This document shows, in pieces, positions 7,703 through 17,710 of a DNA stretch of 64,000 nt; position 1 is the stretch's first letter, and each line of letters starts with the position of its first letter. Location of the stretch: the NCBI GenBank assembly GCA_965200615.1, contig OZ241377.1, positions 372,001 through 436,000 on the forward strand, read 5' to 3'. Below the pieces are notes generated by a model. It did not search any database and was not told the DNA's origin. It saw nothing but the letters and a program-made list of their open reading frames with translations. The translations under genes were made by a program, and so were the position numbers. The DNA comes from Bin5 sp965200615. Lineage in GTDB: Bacteria; Chloroflexota; Anaerolineae; Caldilineales; Caldilineaceae.

Positions 7703-9046
7703 ATGGTTCAGATGATCAGGAAGGGATGCCGGAGGTGGGCCGCCCGCATCCTCCTCTTTCTGTTGCTGCCGGGCGCGGGACTGCTGTATGCGGGCTGTGG
7801 AGGGGACGGCGACGCCGCGCCGGTGGAGCAGGCTACGGTGGCGGTGACGCCGCCGCGGCCGATTCTGCGCTGGATGGGGCCGGCGTTTGTGCGGCCGGTT
7901 GACAGGGAGATCGTTGCGCGCTGCGGCAAGGAGGTCGGGATGGCAATCGAGCTGCTGCCGGCGCCGGCGAATCCGGTGGACCGGTTGGGGCTCTACCGAC
8001 AGTTTCTGCCGGCTGAGTCGGATGACATCGACCTGATCGACTTTGACGTGGTGTGGTCGGGGACGCTGGCGCCGCATCTGCTGGACCTGAACTCGCACCT
8101 GACGGCGGAGGAGCGCGGCCAGTATTTCCCGGTCTACCTGGAGAACAACAGTGTGGGGGAGGCGCTGGTCGGGCTGCCGCTGATGGGCGACGTCGGGCTA
8201 CTCTACTACCGGACGGACCTGCTGGAAAAGTACGGCTTCGAAGGGCCGCCGGCGACGTGGGGCGAGCTGGAGGAGATGGCGGCGGCGATCCAGGAGGGGG
8301 AGCGGGAGACGAATGCGGAGTTCTGGGGGTACGTGTGGCAGGGCAATGTGTACGAGGGTCTGACGGTCAATGCGCTGGAGTGGCAGGCGAGCATGGGGGC
8401 CGGCCTGATCGTGGATGCGAAGGGGCGGCTGGCTTTGGACGAAGGCGCGGCGCGGGCGCTTGACAGGGCGGCGGCGTGGGTGGGCGAGATCAGTCCGGAG
8501 GCGGTGACGGTCTTTCAGGAGGAGGATGCGCGGGCGCAGTTCCAGAACGGCAATGCGGCCTTCATGCGCAACTGGCCGTATGCGTACGGTCTGGGGCAGG
8601 CGGAAGGCAGCCCGATCCGCGACCTGTTCGACGTGACGCGTCTGCCCAGAGGGGAGAGCGCAGAAGGGCGGCATGCGAGCGTAGTTGGGGGGCAGCAGAT
8701 CGGCGTCAGCCGCTACAGCCGTTACCCGGATGCGGCGGCGGGTGCGGCCCGCTGTCTGACCGATGCGACGGCGCAGCGGCGGCGGGCGCTGGCGGACGGT
8801 ACGCCGCCGGCGATCGCGGCGCTCTACGACGATGAGGCGGTGCAGGCGCGCATTCCGGCCGCGGCGCAGATCGCGGAGAGCCTGGCAGAGCACGCGGTGG
8901 CGCGGCCGGCGGCGATGACCGGCGGGCACTATACTGAGATTTCACTCGTCTATTTTATTGAGGTGAACAGGGCGCTGACGGGCGAGCAGGACGGCGCAAG
9001 CGCGGTGGCGCGGATTGCGGAGCAGGTCGCGGCGTGGATGGAGTGA
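7703..9046 (+). CDS. ABC transporter sugar-binding lipoprotein (family 1)
   Basis: This is an extracellular solute-binding protein of the sugar type (447 residues). An Arg/Lys-rich start, a hydrophobic stretch (ILLFLLLPGAGLLYAGC) and a lipobox-like YAGC around residue 32 indicate a lipoprotein. The core shows the family's DIDLIDFDVVWSGTLAPHLLDL, MGDVGLLYYRTDLLEKYGFEGPPATWGELEEMA and FMRNWPYAYGL segments. The closest functional type is trehalose/maltose or multiple-sugar binding. No permease or ATPase genes follow, so the importer partners must be elsewhere or the gene is an orphan. Confidence 0.88.
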   Translation: MVQMIRKGCRRWAARILLFLLLPGAGLLYAGCGGDGDAAPVEQATVAVTPPRPILRWMGPAFVRPVDREIVARCGKEVGMAIELLPAPANPVDRLGLYRQFLPAESDDIDLIDFDVVWSGTLAPHLLDLNSHLTAEERGQYFPVYLENNSVGEALVGLPLMGDVGLLYYRTDLLEKYGFEGPPATWGELEEMAAAIQEGERETNAEFWGYVWQGNVYEGLTVNALEWQASMGAGLIVDAKGRLALDEGAARALDRAAAWVGEISPEAVTVFQEEDARAQFQNGNAAFMRNWPYAYGLGQAEGSPIRDLFDVTRLPRGESAEGRHASVVGGQQIGVSRYSRYPDAAAGAARCLTDATAQRRRALADGTPPAIAALYDDEAVQARIPAAAQIAESLAEHAVARPAAMTGGHYTEISLVYFIEVNRALTGEQDGASAVARIAEQVAAWME

Positions 9047-9196
9047 GTCGTGGCAACAATTATTGGTTTCAGTCTTGCTTTTACGCTAAGTCCCTGATAA
9101 GGTTCTGGACTTTCCGGCGTGCAGCCCAAAAAGGGCGCGCGGTTCGGGCTGCCTGCGAACCAGGTTCTGTTAACATTTGGGGAGGCCGCTCAAAAT

Positions 9197-9505
9197 TCAA
9201 CATAGACAATATGCCTGCAGGCCTGTTAGGGAATTTTCTCGCTTGGATGTTGTGAAAAACAAATCCTGTCTATACTCGGAGTCACGCGAAGTGTCGCGAA
9301 GTTCACCAGGGTTGTACCGGGTCTTCTTAGCATGGCTGTGGGCCCGGTGTGGATAAGCAGTTTGCGCTCGAAAGTCGCTGTTCAGACACCTGTCAACGAG
9401 CCCTGGAGTGTGATAGAGAGTCGGTTCTTCTCCATACTCTAATCTGAGATACGGGACTGCCAGGTACTCTTTTCGGGTCCAACGCGGTCTTGTTCCTCGT
9501 GCCAT
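9197..9505 (-). CDS. Hypothetical protein, 102 residues
   Basis: No family is recognised. The ATG at 9505 has an AAGGAG site 7 nt upstream, which favours translation. The protein starts MARGTRPRWTRKEYLAVPYLRL and is rich in Arg, Tyr and His, with no membrane segment. It lies alone in an ~830-nt gap between the sugar-binding protein and the cas operon, on the opposite strand. It may be spurious. Confidence 0.3.
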   Translation of the reverse strand: MARGTRPRWTRKEYLAVPYLRLEYGEEPTLYHTPGLVDRCLNSDFRAQTAYPHRAHSHAKKTRYNPGELRDTSRDSEYRQDLFFTTSKRENSLTGLQAYCLC

Positions 9506-9875
9506 CTCCTTACTCCTTGTCTGCTTGCTCCGCCCAGGTCGCCCGCCGTTCCACTCCGGCTTCCGGCGCCTCCTTCACGGTCTCTGCCTCCCCGACTCTC
9601 GGCCGCAGGCTTGAAGTCAGGCGCTCCCGGCCCTGACGCTCACTGATATTGACACGATTTTGCCGCAAAAATACGGCACAATGACACGTTGATGACATAT
9701 GAGTATGATATAATAGGTGATTGTGCCGCCTTAAGTTTCGGAGACGGCCGCGAAGAAGCCGCAAGGTTGCGAAGGATAGTGACGGCAGCAGTTCCGGGGA
9801 AATAACTCCGGACCCGGACTGCACGCCGGGCGGAATGAAGACTCTGCGCCTCCGCGATATGCAAGGGTACCGCAA
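9506..9875. other. Intergenic region upstream of the cas operon
   Basis: This gap holds the cas promoter and its symmetric flanking half-sites (see 9661-9728). A reverse-strand ORF covering much of it has no recognisable product and reads antisense into cas10, so it is treated as spurious. Confidence 0.5.
9661..9728 (+). promoter_or_regulatory. cas operon promoter with symmetric operator half-sites
   Basis: An extended -10, TGATATAAT at 9706-9714, lies 14 nt after a weak TTGATG at 9689-9694. A perfect 9-bp inverted pair, CGGCACAAT (9674-9682) and ATTGTGCCG (9720-9728), brackets it exactly. An overlapping shorter dyad, TGCCG (9661-9665) with CGGCA (9674-9678), sits just upstream. The symmetry suggests a repressor binding on both sides of the core promoter, ~150 nt upstream of cas10. 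Direct observation for the sequence; inference for function. Confidence 0.55.
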
Positions 9876-10682
<807 letters not shown>

Positions 10683-12451
10683 CCATCACCGCGCGCGGCG
10701 CAACGCCCACCCTGCGCGGGCGCTCCTTCTATCTGCAAATCCTTACCGACGCGTTGGCCCGCTATCTCCTCCGCCGCCTGGAACTGCCGGTCACCAACCT
10801 GATCTACGCCGGCGGGGGCAGCCTCTTCCTGCTGGCGCGGCCCGACGACGCCAAGCGCCTGCCCGGCATCCAGCGGGAGATCAGCCGCATCCTCCTGCAG
10901 CAGCATCGCGGCGATCTCTATGCCGCCTTGGCCGGCGTGCCTTTGGCGGGCGGAGAGTTCTTTGACGGTCCCATGAGCCGCAAGTGGGGCGATGTGCATG
11001 AGGCGCTACGCCAACAGAAACTGCGCCGTTTCGCGGAATTGGATGATGAACTGGCCGCCCTCTTCGAACCGGCCGGCCACGGGGGAAACGAAGACCGGCT
11101 GTGCCAGGTATGCGGCCAGGAACATTCTGGAACGAAACCAGAGGAAGAATCGGACGCCGAATCGGTACGAAAGTGCCCGTCCTGCCGGGCGTTCGAGGAT
11201 CTGGGCGACGACCTGCGAAACGCCCGCTATCTCGTGCTGGAGGAAACAGACCCGACAGATTCGCAGCCTCTCAGTCTGGAGCGACCCGCCGGGACGTGGC
11301 GCGACACTTTGGCCCATCTGGGGATGAAGATCGATGTCTGCGCTGAGACACCGGAACCGGCCCCCGCAACGCGGCGCCTGCTGCTTGCCCTTGATGACAA
11401 GGGCGCGTCCGACTTGCATCCGCTCCCGCGTGCCGTTGCCGGCCGGCGTTTTCTCGTAAACGTCGCGCCCATCCTGCGTGACGCTGAGTTGGACACGTTG
11501 CGTCAGATCATGACACCCGCCGAAAGGGAAGACCTGCCCCGGGAACCCGATGGCGTTAAACCTTTCTCCGTTCTCGCCCACCAGTCCAATGGGATCAAGC
11601 GGCTTGGCATCCTGCGCATGGATGTCGACAACCTGGGGCAGCTTTTCCAGAACGGTTTCGGCGAACAGGCCACCCTCTCCCGCATCGCCGCGCTCAGCTT
11701 CGCCGTCTCGCTTTATTTTGACGGTTGGGTGAGCCGCCTGGTTGAAGACGCGCAGATTGGGGGACGCATCTATACCATCTATTCCGGCGGCGACGATCTT
11801 TTCTTTGTCGGTTCCTGGGACGCCATGCTTGAACTCGCCATCCGCATCCGCGCCGACCTGACCGCCTACGCTGCCGGTCACCCGGGAATCCATGCCAGCG
11901 CCGGCGTCGCTTTGGTGGGAGGCAAATACCCGTTGTCCCAGGCGGCCCAGGACGCAGCCGGAGCGGAAGAGGCCGCCAAGAGCCTTACCTGGTGGGACGG
12001 GAAGGAAGAGAAGAAGAAGGACGCGATATCCTTCCTGGACACGCCGCTCCCTTGGTCGATATTCGGCTTGGAGACCGACTGCGCCGGCAACCTGGAGACA
12101 GCCCACGGCCTGATGCATACTTTGGTGAAGTTATGCTCGGATGAAAACCGCGACACAGCCGCGCCCAGGGCCTTCGTGCGCGCGCTCATCGACATTCACC
12201 GCCAGTATGCAGACGCGCAAGAGAAGTGGCGAGAGCATCAGGCTGACCGGGATAGGGGAGGTCCCCCGCAGGTGTTCCTGGGTCCGTGGGCCTGGCGGGC
12301 TGAATATTCCTTGCAACGCCTGTACAGCCGCGCCAAAATAGATGAAGTTAAGCGGATAAAGGAAAAGCTGCCCGTGAGCGGCTACCGTATGATGGAATGG
12401 CTCGGCGTGGCGGCCGGCTGGGCCGACCTGCGTATACGGAGGCGGGAGTAG
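10683..12451 (+). CDS. cas10: Cas10/Csm1, C-terminal part (palm, zinc, GGDD)
   Basis: This continues Cas10 in the shifted frame; translation starting right after the break reads TITARGATPTLRGRSFYLQI, as expected for Csm1. If translated separately, the first ATG is at 10754. Four cysteines (CQVCG near 11101-11115, CPSCR near 11175-11190) form the zinc-binding site between palm domains. The palm-2 cyclase motif SGGDDLFF is intact, with GGDD at 11786-11797, so cyclic oligoadenylate synthesis is predicted if the subunit is made whole. Combined length of about 857 residues is normal. Neighbours csm2-csm5 follow directly. Confidence 0.92.
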
Positions 12452-12562
12452 AGCCAGGATTGCGGACTGGGCGGACAAGACTGTATCATCGCGATCTGAA
12501 TCATGGCCCAGCCCCTCAACACGCAAATCACAGTTCAGATATCTTTTTCAGGAGGAACGGGA

Positions 12563-13063
12563 ATGGCACAAAGATCAAGTTCAGGGTCGAACAGAGGGGG
12601 GCAAACGCCCCGCGGCCGCTCTGACCGCCCGCCTCGAGAGGCCGCAAAAGCAACGATACCGGAATCGGAATTGAGCGCCTTGATCACGCAGTCTGATCCC
12701 GACAGCGCAAAGTTGCTGGTCGATCATGCTGAGGCTTTGGGCAAACAACTCACCCGCCGGGAATCGGAACTGGCGACAAGCCAGATCCGGGCGATCTTTG
12801 GCGAGGTGCGCCAGATTCAAGGGCAGTTGTCAACAGGTGACACGAAGCGCGCCTTGCGCAAGTTGGTCCTGCTCAAACCCAAGATGGCATATCGCGCCGC
12901 CCGACGGGAGCAGGGAAGCAGGGGCGTGAAAGTGTTGAAAGATGTGCTCGACCCGGCGATCGATCTGGTTGTGGATGGGGCCGACCCAAAGGAGAATTTC
13001 CAGCGCTTCGCTGATTTCTTCGAAGCTATCCTTGCCTACCACAGGGCCTACGGCGGCAAATGA
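12563..13063 (+). CDS. csm2: Csm2, type III-A small subunit
   Basis: This is the helical small subunit that lines the crRNA-target duplex in the Csm complex. The C-terminal two-thirds match the family: SQIRAIFGEVRQI, RALRKLVLLKPKMAYRAAR and a closing FADFFEAILAYHRAYGGK. The first ~50 residues are a disordered, basic, Ser/Gly/Arg/Pro-rich extension. The ATG at 12563 is chosen over 12503 because AGGAGG lies 7 nt upstream. 166 residues, slightly long for the family owing to the extension. Confidence 0.93.
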   Translation: MAQRSSSGSNRGGQTPRGRSDRPPREAAKATIPESELSALITQSDPDSAKLLVDHAEALGKQLTRRESELATSQIRAIFGEVRQIQGQLSTGDTKRALRKLVLLKPKMAYRAARREQGSRGVKVLKDVLDPAIDLVVDGADPKENFQRFADFFEAILAYHRAYGGK

Positions 13064-13106
13064 GTCAGCCCCAATCCACAGTCGCGATTTCAGGAGAACC
13101 CCACTC

Positions 13107-13916
13107 ATGGCGGAAAACCGAAGCATCAAATTAGAAGGCCGCATCTTCATCACCTTCAACATCAAGGCACAGACTGGCCTGCACATCGGTGGCTCCGACA
13201 CCGGCATCGAAATCGGGGGCGTAGACAAGACCGTCATCCGCGATCGCCTGACTAATCACCCCTACATCCCCGGCTCCTCCCTCCGCGGCAAGATGCGCAG
13301 CCTCTTGGAAAAGTACCAGGGTCTGGTTCAGAATCAACGCATTGGTCAGGGCTGGATCCACTCCTGCCAGAAGGACGAGAGCGAAAAATACAGGAATTGT
13401 GATGTCTGCCAGGTATTCGGCGTGCCGGGCGAACGGGACTTTGGCACGCCCACCCGTCTCGTAGTGCGTGACGCGCATATGACCGGCGACAGTGCCAAGA
13501 CGCTGCAAGACCGCACCGAATTGCCCTACACTGAAGCCAAAACCGAAGTCTCCATCGACCGCGTGACCTCCGCCGCCAACCCGCGCCAGTTTGAGCGCGT
13601 GCCCGCCGGCGCCGTATTCGGCCCAGCCGAACTGCTCTATACCGTCTACAATGGCAGCGACTGCGATCCACGCAAAGACATCGAGCGCGTGGCAACCGTA
13701 CTTGAGGGTCTGCAGCTTCTCGAAGACGACTATCTGGGCGGCCAGGGCAGCCGCGGCGCCGGGCAGGTGGAGTTTAAAGATATTGCCGTCAAGGTGCGCC
13801 GCAACTATCCGCAAGAAAAAGAGACCGTTGGCAGCTACGGCTCGCTGAGCGAATGGGCAGCCGATCTGAGCGGATTTCAAGCTGCGCTGCGCGCGAAGTT
13901 CGACCTGACTGCCTGA
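13107..13916 (+). CDS. csm3: Csm3, RAMP backbone and target-RNA nuclease
   Basis: Csm3 forms the filament backbone and cuts target RNA every six nucleotides. The ferredoxin-like RAMP fold shows TGLHIGGSDTGIEIGGVDKTVIRD near residues 23-46, where D40 is at the place of the catalytic Asp in characterised Csm3. PYIPGSSLRGKMRSLLE and a zinc-type HxC/CxxC segment (HSCQ...CDVCQVFG) follow. GGQGSRGAGQVEF is the Gly-rich loop. ATG 13107 has AGGAGA 9 nt upstream. Length is normal (269), with all residues I can identify present, so target-RNA cleavage is predicted. Confidence 0.96.
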   Translation: MAENRSIKLEGRIFITFNIKAQTGLHIGGSDTGIEIGGVDKTVIRDRLTNHPYIPGSSLRGKMRSLLEKYQGLVQNQRIGQGWIHSCQKDESEKYRNCDVCQVFGVPGERDFGTPTRLVVRDAHMTGDSAKTLQDRTELPYTEAKTEVSIDRVTSAANPRQFERVPAGAVFGPAELLYTVYNGSDCDPRKDIERVATVLEGLQLLEDDYLGGQGSRGAGQVEFKDIAVKVRRNYPQEKETVGSYGSLSEWAADLSGFQAALRAKFDLTA

Positions 13917-13926
13917 GGAGCCGCCC

Positions 13927-15192
13927 ATGCCTCACCTGCAACCGGTCGCGCTCCGCTTTCCCCAGGGACTGCATATCGGCGCCCGCGGCGTAAATCTGGA
14001 GGAGGCCGGCGTCGATATTCCCTCGGATACGCTCTTCTCCGCGCTTGTCGATACGTGGAGCCGCACGGGAGGCGACCCCGATCTCTGGAGCAGGCCGTTT
14101 CGCAACGGCGAACCTCCCTTTCTGCTCACCTCAGCCTTTCCCTTCGCCGGCGATGTCCGCTTCTACCCCGCGCCCGTCGACCTGCGGCTTCTCATCCCCC
14201 CGGACCTGCCTGAGGACAAGGTCGACAAACCGCTGAAGCGCGTCCGCTTTCTCTCCGAGGAGCTGCTGCGCCGGGTCCTGTCGGGGCAAGGTTTGCCGGC
14301 GTTCCTCCCCGAACCGGATGAGCAGCCCGGCAAGCGTTCAGACGACCAGTGCGCGGTCCGGTTGCAGAATGGCACGCTCTGCCTGCTGCCGGAGGAGGTA
14401 AGTCAGTTGCCCTGTACGTTGCGCCTGAACGCCCAGGGCGGCAAGCGGCCTCCGCGTCTGCTCAACCGCCAAGCCGTCTGGCAGACGGAGCGCACCCCGC
14501 GCGTCACCGTGGACCGCATCAACTCGGCCTCCAACATATTTCACGTTGGCCGCACCCGCTTTGCGCCCGGCTGTGGCCTCTGGTTCGGTATTCAATGGCG
14601 TAATGCCGATATGCCCGTTGCCGACCGGAGCGGCCTGTCTTACCGGGAAGCGCTGCAAAGAACGCTGGCGCTGCTCGGTGATGAGGGCATTGGCGGTGAG
14701 CGCAGCGCCGGCTATGGCGCGTTTGCGGCGACCTGGAAGGGCGACATCCGCCTGCGCGATCCACAATCCGGCGGCGCTGCCTGGCTTCTGAGCCGTTATC
14801 TGCCCGCCCGCGCGGAGCTTCCCGCCTGTCTGGATCACGAAAGCGCCGCCTACCGCCTCGTTCGCATCGGCGGTTGGGCGCGTTCACTGTACGGCGCTGA
14901 CCAGCGCCGCAAGCAGATAAACTTCCTGACCGCAGGCAGCCTGATCGCGTGGCCGCCATCTCCTGTTGTCGGAAAGATTGAAAACCTCCGGCCCGACTAT
15001 CCCACGAGCGACGGTGACTTCCCCCATCCCGTATGGCGCAGCGGCCTGGCTGTGGCCGTGGGCGTCAGGGAAAGCGCATCGAAGGGCGCGCAGCGCCCTC
15101 AGAACGCGACGGAGCAGAGATCGCCTGAAAAAGACAAGCCCAGGGCAAAACGGCGCAAATCAAAAAAACGGCGCCAAAAACGCAAACGATGA
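13927..15192 (+). CDS. csm4: Csm4, 5'-handle-binding RAMP
   Basis: Csm4 caps the complex, binding the crRNA 5' handle and contacting Cas10. Family features are RFPQGLHIGARG at the N-terminus, IPSDTLFSALVDTW near residue 32, RVTVDRINSASNIFHVGR in the middle and the Gly-rich loop GDEGIGGERSAGYGAF. The protein is longer than usual (421 residues): the last ~45 are a highly basic tail ending in KSKKRRQKRKR that I do not know from other Csm4 proteins; it could bind nucleic acid. The gene begins 10 nt after csm3. Confidence 0.94.
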   Translation: MPHLQPVALRFPQGLHIGARGVNLEEAGVDIPSDTLFSALVDTWSRTGGDPDLWSRPFRNGEPPFLLTSAFPFAGDVRFYPAPVDLRLLIPPDLPEDKVDKPLKRVRFLSEELLRRVLSGQGLPAFLPEPDEQPGKRSDDQCAVRLQNGTLCLLPEEVSQLPCTLRLNAQGGKRPPRLLNRQAVWQTERTPRVTVDRINSASNIFHVGRTRFAPGCGLWFGIQWRNADMPVADRSGLSYREALQRTLALLGDEGIGGERSAGYGAFAATWKGDIRLRDPQSGGAAWLLSRYLPARAELPACLDHESAAYRLVRIGGWARSLYGADQRRKQINFLTAGSLIAWPPSPVVGKIENLRPDYPTSDGDFPHPVWRSGLAVAVGVRESASKGAQRPQNATEQRSPEKDKPRAKRRKSKKRRQKRKR

Positions 15193-15283
15193 CGCGCGCA
15201 GATGAGGATGCGCCGCATTTCGCCAGACGGTTGTCGTCCCTGGGGCCGATAGTCGTTGCGTTAACATTCCGGGAGAGCCGCCC

Positions 15284-16405
15284 ATGGCCGCCTACACCAT
15301 CTATGGTCTCACCGTCTCCGTTTTCACCCCGCTGCATATCGGCACGGGCAGGGAGTTGCTCAACGAATACGATTATTCGATCCACAATGGGCGCACCTGG
15401 CGGCTTAACGAGAGCGCGCTGCTCGATGCCCAGGATGTGGAGGACGCGGCTATGGCCGCCCAATTGGCCGTCACTCCGCCGGCGCAGTTGTTGCAAGCGC
15501 CGCGGGACTACCGGCCCGACAGCCACCTTTTCCGTTATGCGCTGCGGGGGACGCCCCGGTCCGATGCAGAGGGCGCGCAGCTGCGCGAGCAGATCAAAGA
15601 CGTATTCGACCGCCCCTACCTTCCCGGCAGCAGCCTCAAAGGAGCCTTGCGCACCGCCCTGGCATGGAACGTGTGGCAACAGCGGCAGATGCGCCCGGAG
15701 GTGAGCAAAATAGGCCGCCGCCGTCAGTGGGCTGCCCAGACCTGCGAGAAGGAGATTTTTGGACCCGATCCCAACCGCGACTTTCTGCGCGCCCTCCAGG
15801 TCAGTGACAGCGCGCCCGTAGATGCAGACCGGCTCCTGATTCTGAACGCCCGCGTGATGAACCGGCGCGGCGGTTTGGCCGCGCCAATCGAAATGGAGGC
15901 AATCGCCCCGGATACACAGTTTGATCTCACTCTGAAAGTCGACGATGCTCTCTTTTCAGATTGGGCCGTTCACAATCGGCTGCGTCTGACCGGAAAAAAT
16001 CTCCTCGCCGATCTGCCGCAGGCCGTCCAGAACCACAGCCTGACTCTCGCCCGCCAGGAGCGTACATGGTTTGCCGCGATCGACAACGCCAAGCAAATTG
16101 CCGACTTCTACCACCAGATTGTCAACGCGCGGCTGCCCGCGCGCCGCTTCCTGATCAGCCTGGGCTGGGGCACCGGCTGGACGAGCAAGACACTTGGAAC
16201 GCATCTGCAGTCAGACGCCGACTTCATGGAACGTATTTTGCGCGACCACCGCCTCGCCCGCGGCCGCCGCCAGCCGGGCGATCCATTCCCCAAGAGTCGA
16301 CGCGTGGTCGTGCAGATTAGCCGCGATCGCCAGGGACGCCCAGTGGAGAGGCCCGCCACGCCTCTGGGCTGGTGCCTGGTCGAAATGAAAGAGAGAAACC
16401 AGTGA
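15284..16405 (+). CDS. csm5: Csm5, 3'-end RAMP of the Csm complex
   Basis: Csm5 sits at the crRNA 3' end and recruits host nucleases for maturation. The N-terminal RAMP motif VFTPLHIGTGRELLNEYDY and the PYLPGSSLKGALRTALAW helix near residue 112 are diagnostic. LISLGWGTGWTSKTLGTHL is the C-terminal Gly-rich segment typical of Csm5. The 373-residue length is normal. The stop overlaps the start of the CARF-HEPN gene (GTGA, 16402-16405), indicating translational coupling between complex and effector. Confidence 0.95.
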   Translation: MAAYTIYGLTVSVFTPLHIGTGRELLNEYDYSIHNGRTWRLNESALLDAQDVEDAAMAAQLAVTPPAQLLQAPRDYRPDSHLFRYALRGTPRSDAEGAQLREQIKDVFDRPYLPGSSLKGALRTALAWNVWQQRQMRPEVSKIGRRRQWAAQTCEKEIFGPDPNRDFLRALQVSDSAPVDADRLLILNARVMNRRGGLAAPIEMEAIAPDTQFDLTLKVDDALFSDWAVHNRLRLTGKNLLADLPQAVQNHSLTLARQERTWFAAIDNAKQIADFYHQIVNARLPARRFLISLGWGTGWTSKTLGTHLQSDADFMERILRDHRLARGRRQPGDPFPKSRRVVVQISRDRQGRPVERPATPLGWCLVEMKERNQ

Positions 16406-17661
16406 AAGCGATCACATTTCTGGGGGCGGCAGAGGCGCACGAAACGACATACATCATGCCCGACGGCCGCGAACACGCGGCGCCCTATTTTGGCGTCGCC
16501 CTTGCCAGATTCAGTCCCGGCGCCGACATGAAGGTTTTCGTGACGGATAAGGCCCGGGAGATGCATTGGAACTCTTTTCAACGTCTTGCCGAAGATTACG
16601 TCGATAATCTGGAGGCGGTCGAAATCCCCGACGGGGCTGATGAGAACGAGCTGTGGTCTTTGTTTCAGACGGTGGTCGATGCAGTGGATGAGAGGGAAGA
16701 AGTGATCTTCGACATCACCCACGGATTTCGATCCCTGCCATTCCTCTCGCTCCTGGCGGTCGCTTACTTGCGTCAGGTAAAACAAATCGAACTGCGCGCA
16801 ATCCTCTACGGCAACTTTGAGGCGCGCGACCGGTCGGTAGAACCGCACCGGGCGCCCGTGATCGATCTGAGCGACTTTGTCTCGCTCTTTGACTGGATGA
16901 CCGCCGCCGACCGCTTCATCCGTTTTGGCGATGCCACCGATCTGGCAGAACGTCTGCGGGATGCTCGACCTGCCAGACAGGATCAACGAGCGGAACCAGC
17001 TAAAAGTGAACAAGCTAAGCACCTCTCTCTTACGGCCAACTCTCTCGAAAACGTCTCCATGGCCCTGCGACTAATCCGTCCAGGCGAGGCGATGGATGCC
17101 AGTTCCGAGCTAGAGCGTCAGCTATTAGATTCCTCCCAAAGCATTCAGGCCAATGCCCGGCCTTTCGTCCCTCTTGTCCGTTCCATAACAGACGCATATG
17201 CGCCGCTGGCAATGCCGGCCGCACAGCAGCAAGTAGACATGGTGGGCCAATTGGCGTGCGAACGGAAAATGGTCGAATGGCTTTTCAAACGTAAGCAATA
17301 TGTGCAGGCAGTCACCATTGCGCGTGAATGGATTATCAGTTGGGTAATGGCCCAAGTGGAGATATGGAGTTTTTCCCATAGCGGTGAACGACAAGCAGTG
17401 GAACACATTATGGGGGAGGCGTTGCAGGAACAACGACGAAATCGTGGAGCCTTTAGCGATGCAACATTTTCTAATGGGAAAACTTTGCGTTCTATAGGCC
17501 AAATCAGTCAAGCCCTGCATGTGTACTCCGATCTGGGAACTGTCCGCAATGACATGCTTCACGCCGGCAAACGTCCCGATCCCGGTAAGGCGCAGAAAAT
17601 GGAAGATCGAATAGAGAGGAACTGCACGCGATTATCCGAACTACAACTTCCATCAATATGA
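16402..17661 (+). CDS. CARF-HEPN ribonuclease (Csx1/Csx2, TM1812-like)
   Basis: This is an accessory effector of type III immunity, predicted to be switched on by Cas10-made cyclic oligoadenylate and then to cut RNA non-specifically. The N-terminal CARF domain opens ITFLGAAEAHETTY and carries the DxTHG signature as DITHGFRSLPFLSLLA (D104). The C-terminal HEPN domain contains the RX4H catalytic motif RNDMLH (R382, H387). Both active halves look intact. The start is GTG 16402, overlapping the csm5 stop; the longer in-frame reading from 16372 would intrude on csm5. Codon use in the HEPN half (17,000-17,660) is visibly more A+T-rich. Cyclic-nucleotide size (cA4 or cA6) cannot be told from sequence. 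Confidence 0.93.
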   Translation: MKAITFLGAAEAHETTYIMPDGREHAAPYFGVALARFSPGADMKVFVTDKAREMHWNSFQRLAEDYVDNLEAVEIPDGADENELWSLFQTVVDAVDEREEVIFDITHGFRSLPFLSLLAVAYLRQVKQIELRAILYGNFEARDRSVEPHRAPVIDLSDFVSLFDWMTAADRFIRFGDATDLAERLRDARPARQDQRAEPAKSEQAKHLSLTANSLENVSMALRLIRPGEAMDASSELERQLLDSSQSIQANARPFVPLVRSITDAYAPLAMPAAQQQVDMVGQLACERKMVEWLFKRKQYVQAVTIAREWIISWVMAQVEIWSFSHSGERQAVEHIMGEALQEQRRNRGAFSDATFSNGKTLRSIGQISQALHVYSDLGTVRNDMLHAGKRPDPGKAQKMEDRIERNCTRLSELQLPSI

Positions 17662-17710
17662 GGCCATCTGCAAGATCGATTCCTTGGTTGAACCCTGGTA
17701 TATACGTCCC

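Noticed and set aside
16372..16401. Upstream in-frame start for the CARF-HEPN gene
   Set aside because: It would lie inside the end of csm5; GTG 16402 overlaps the csm5 stop and begins exactly at the CARF strand.
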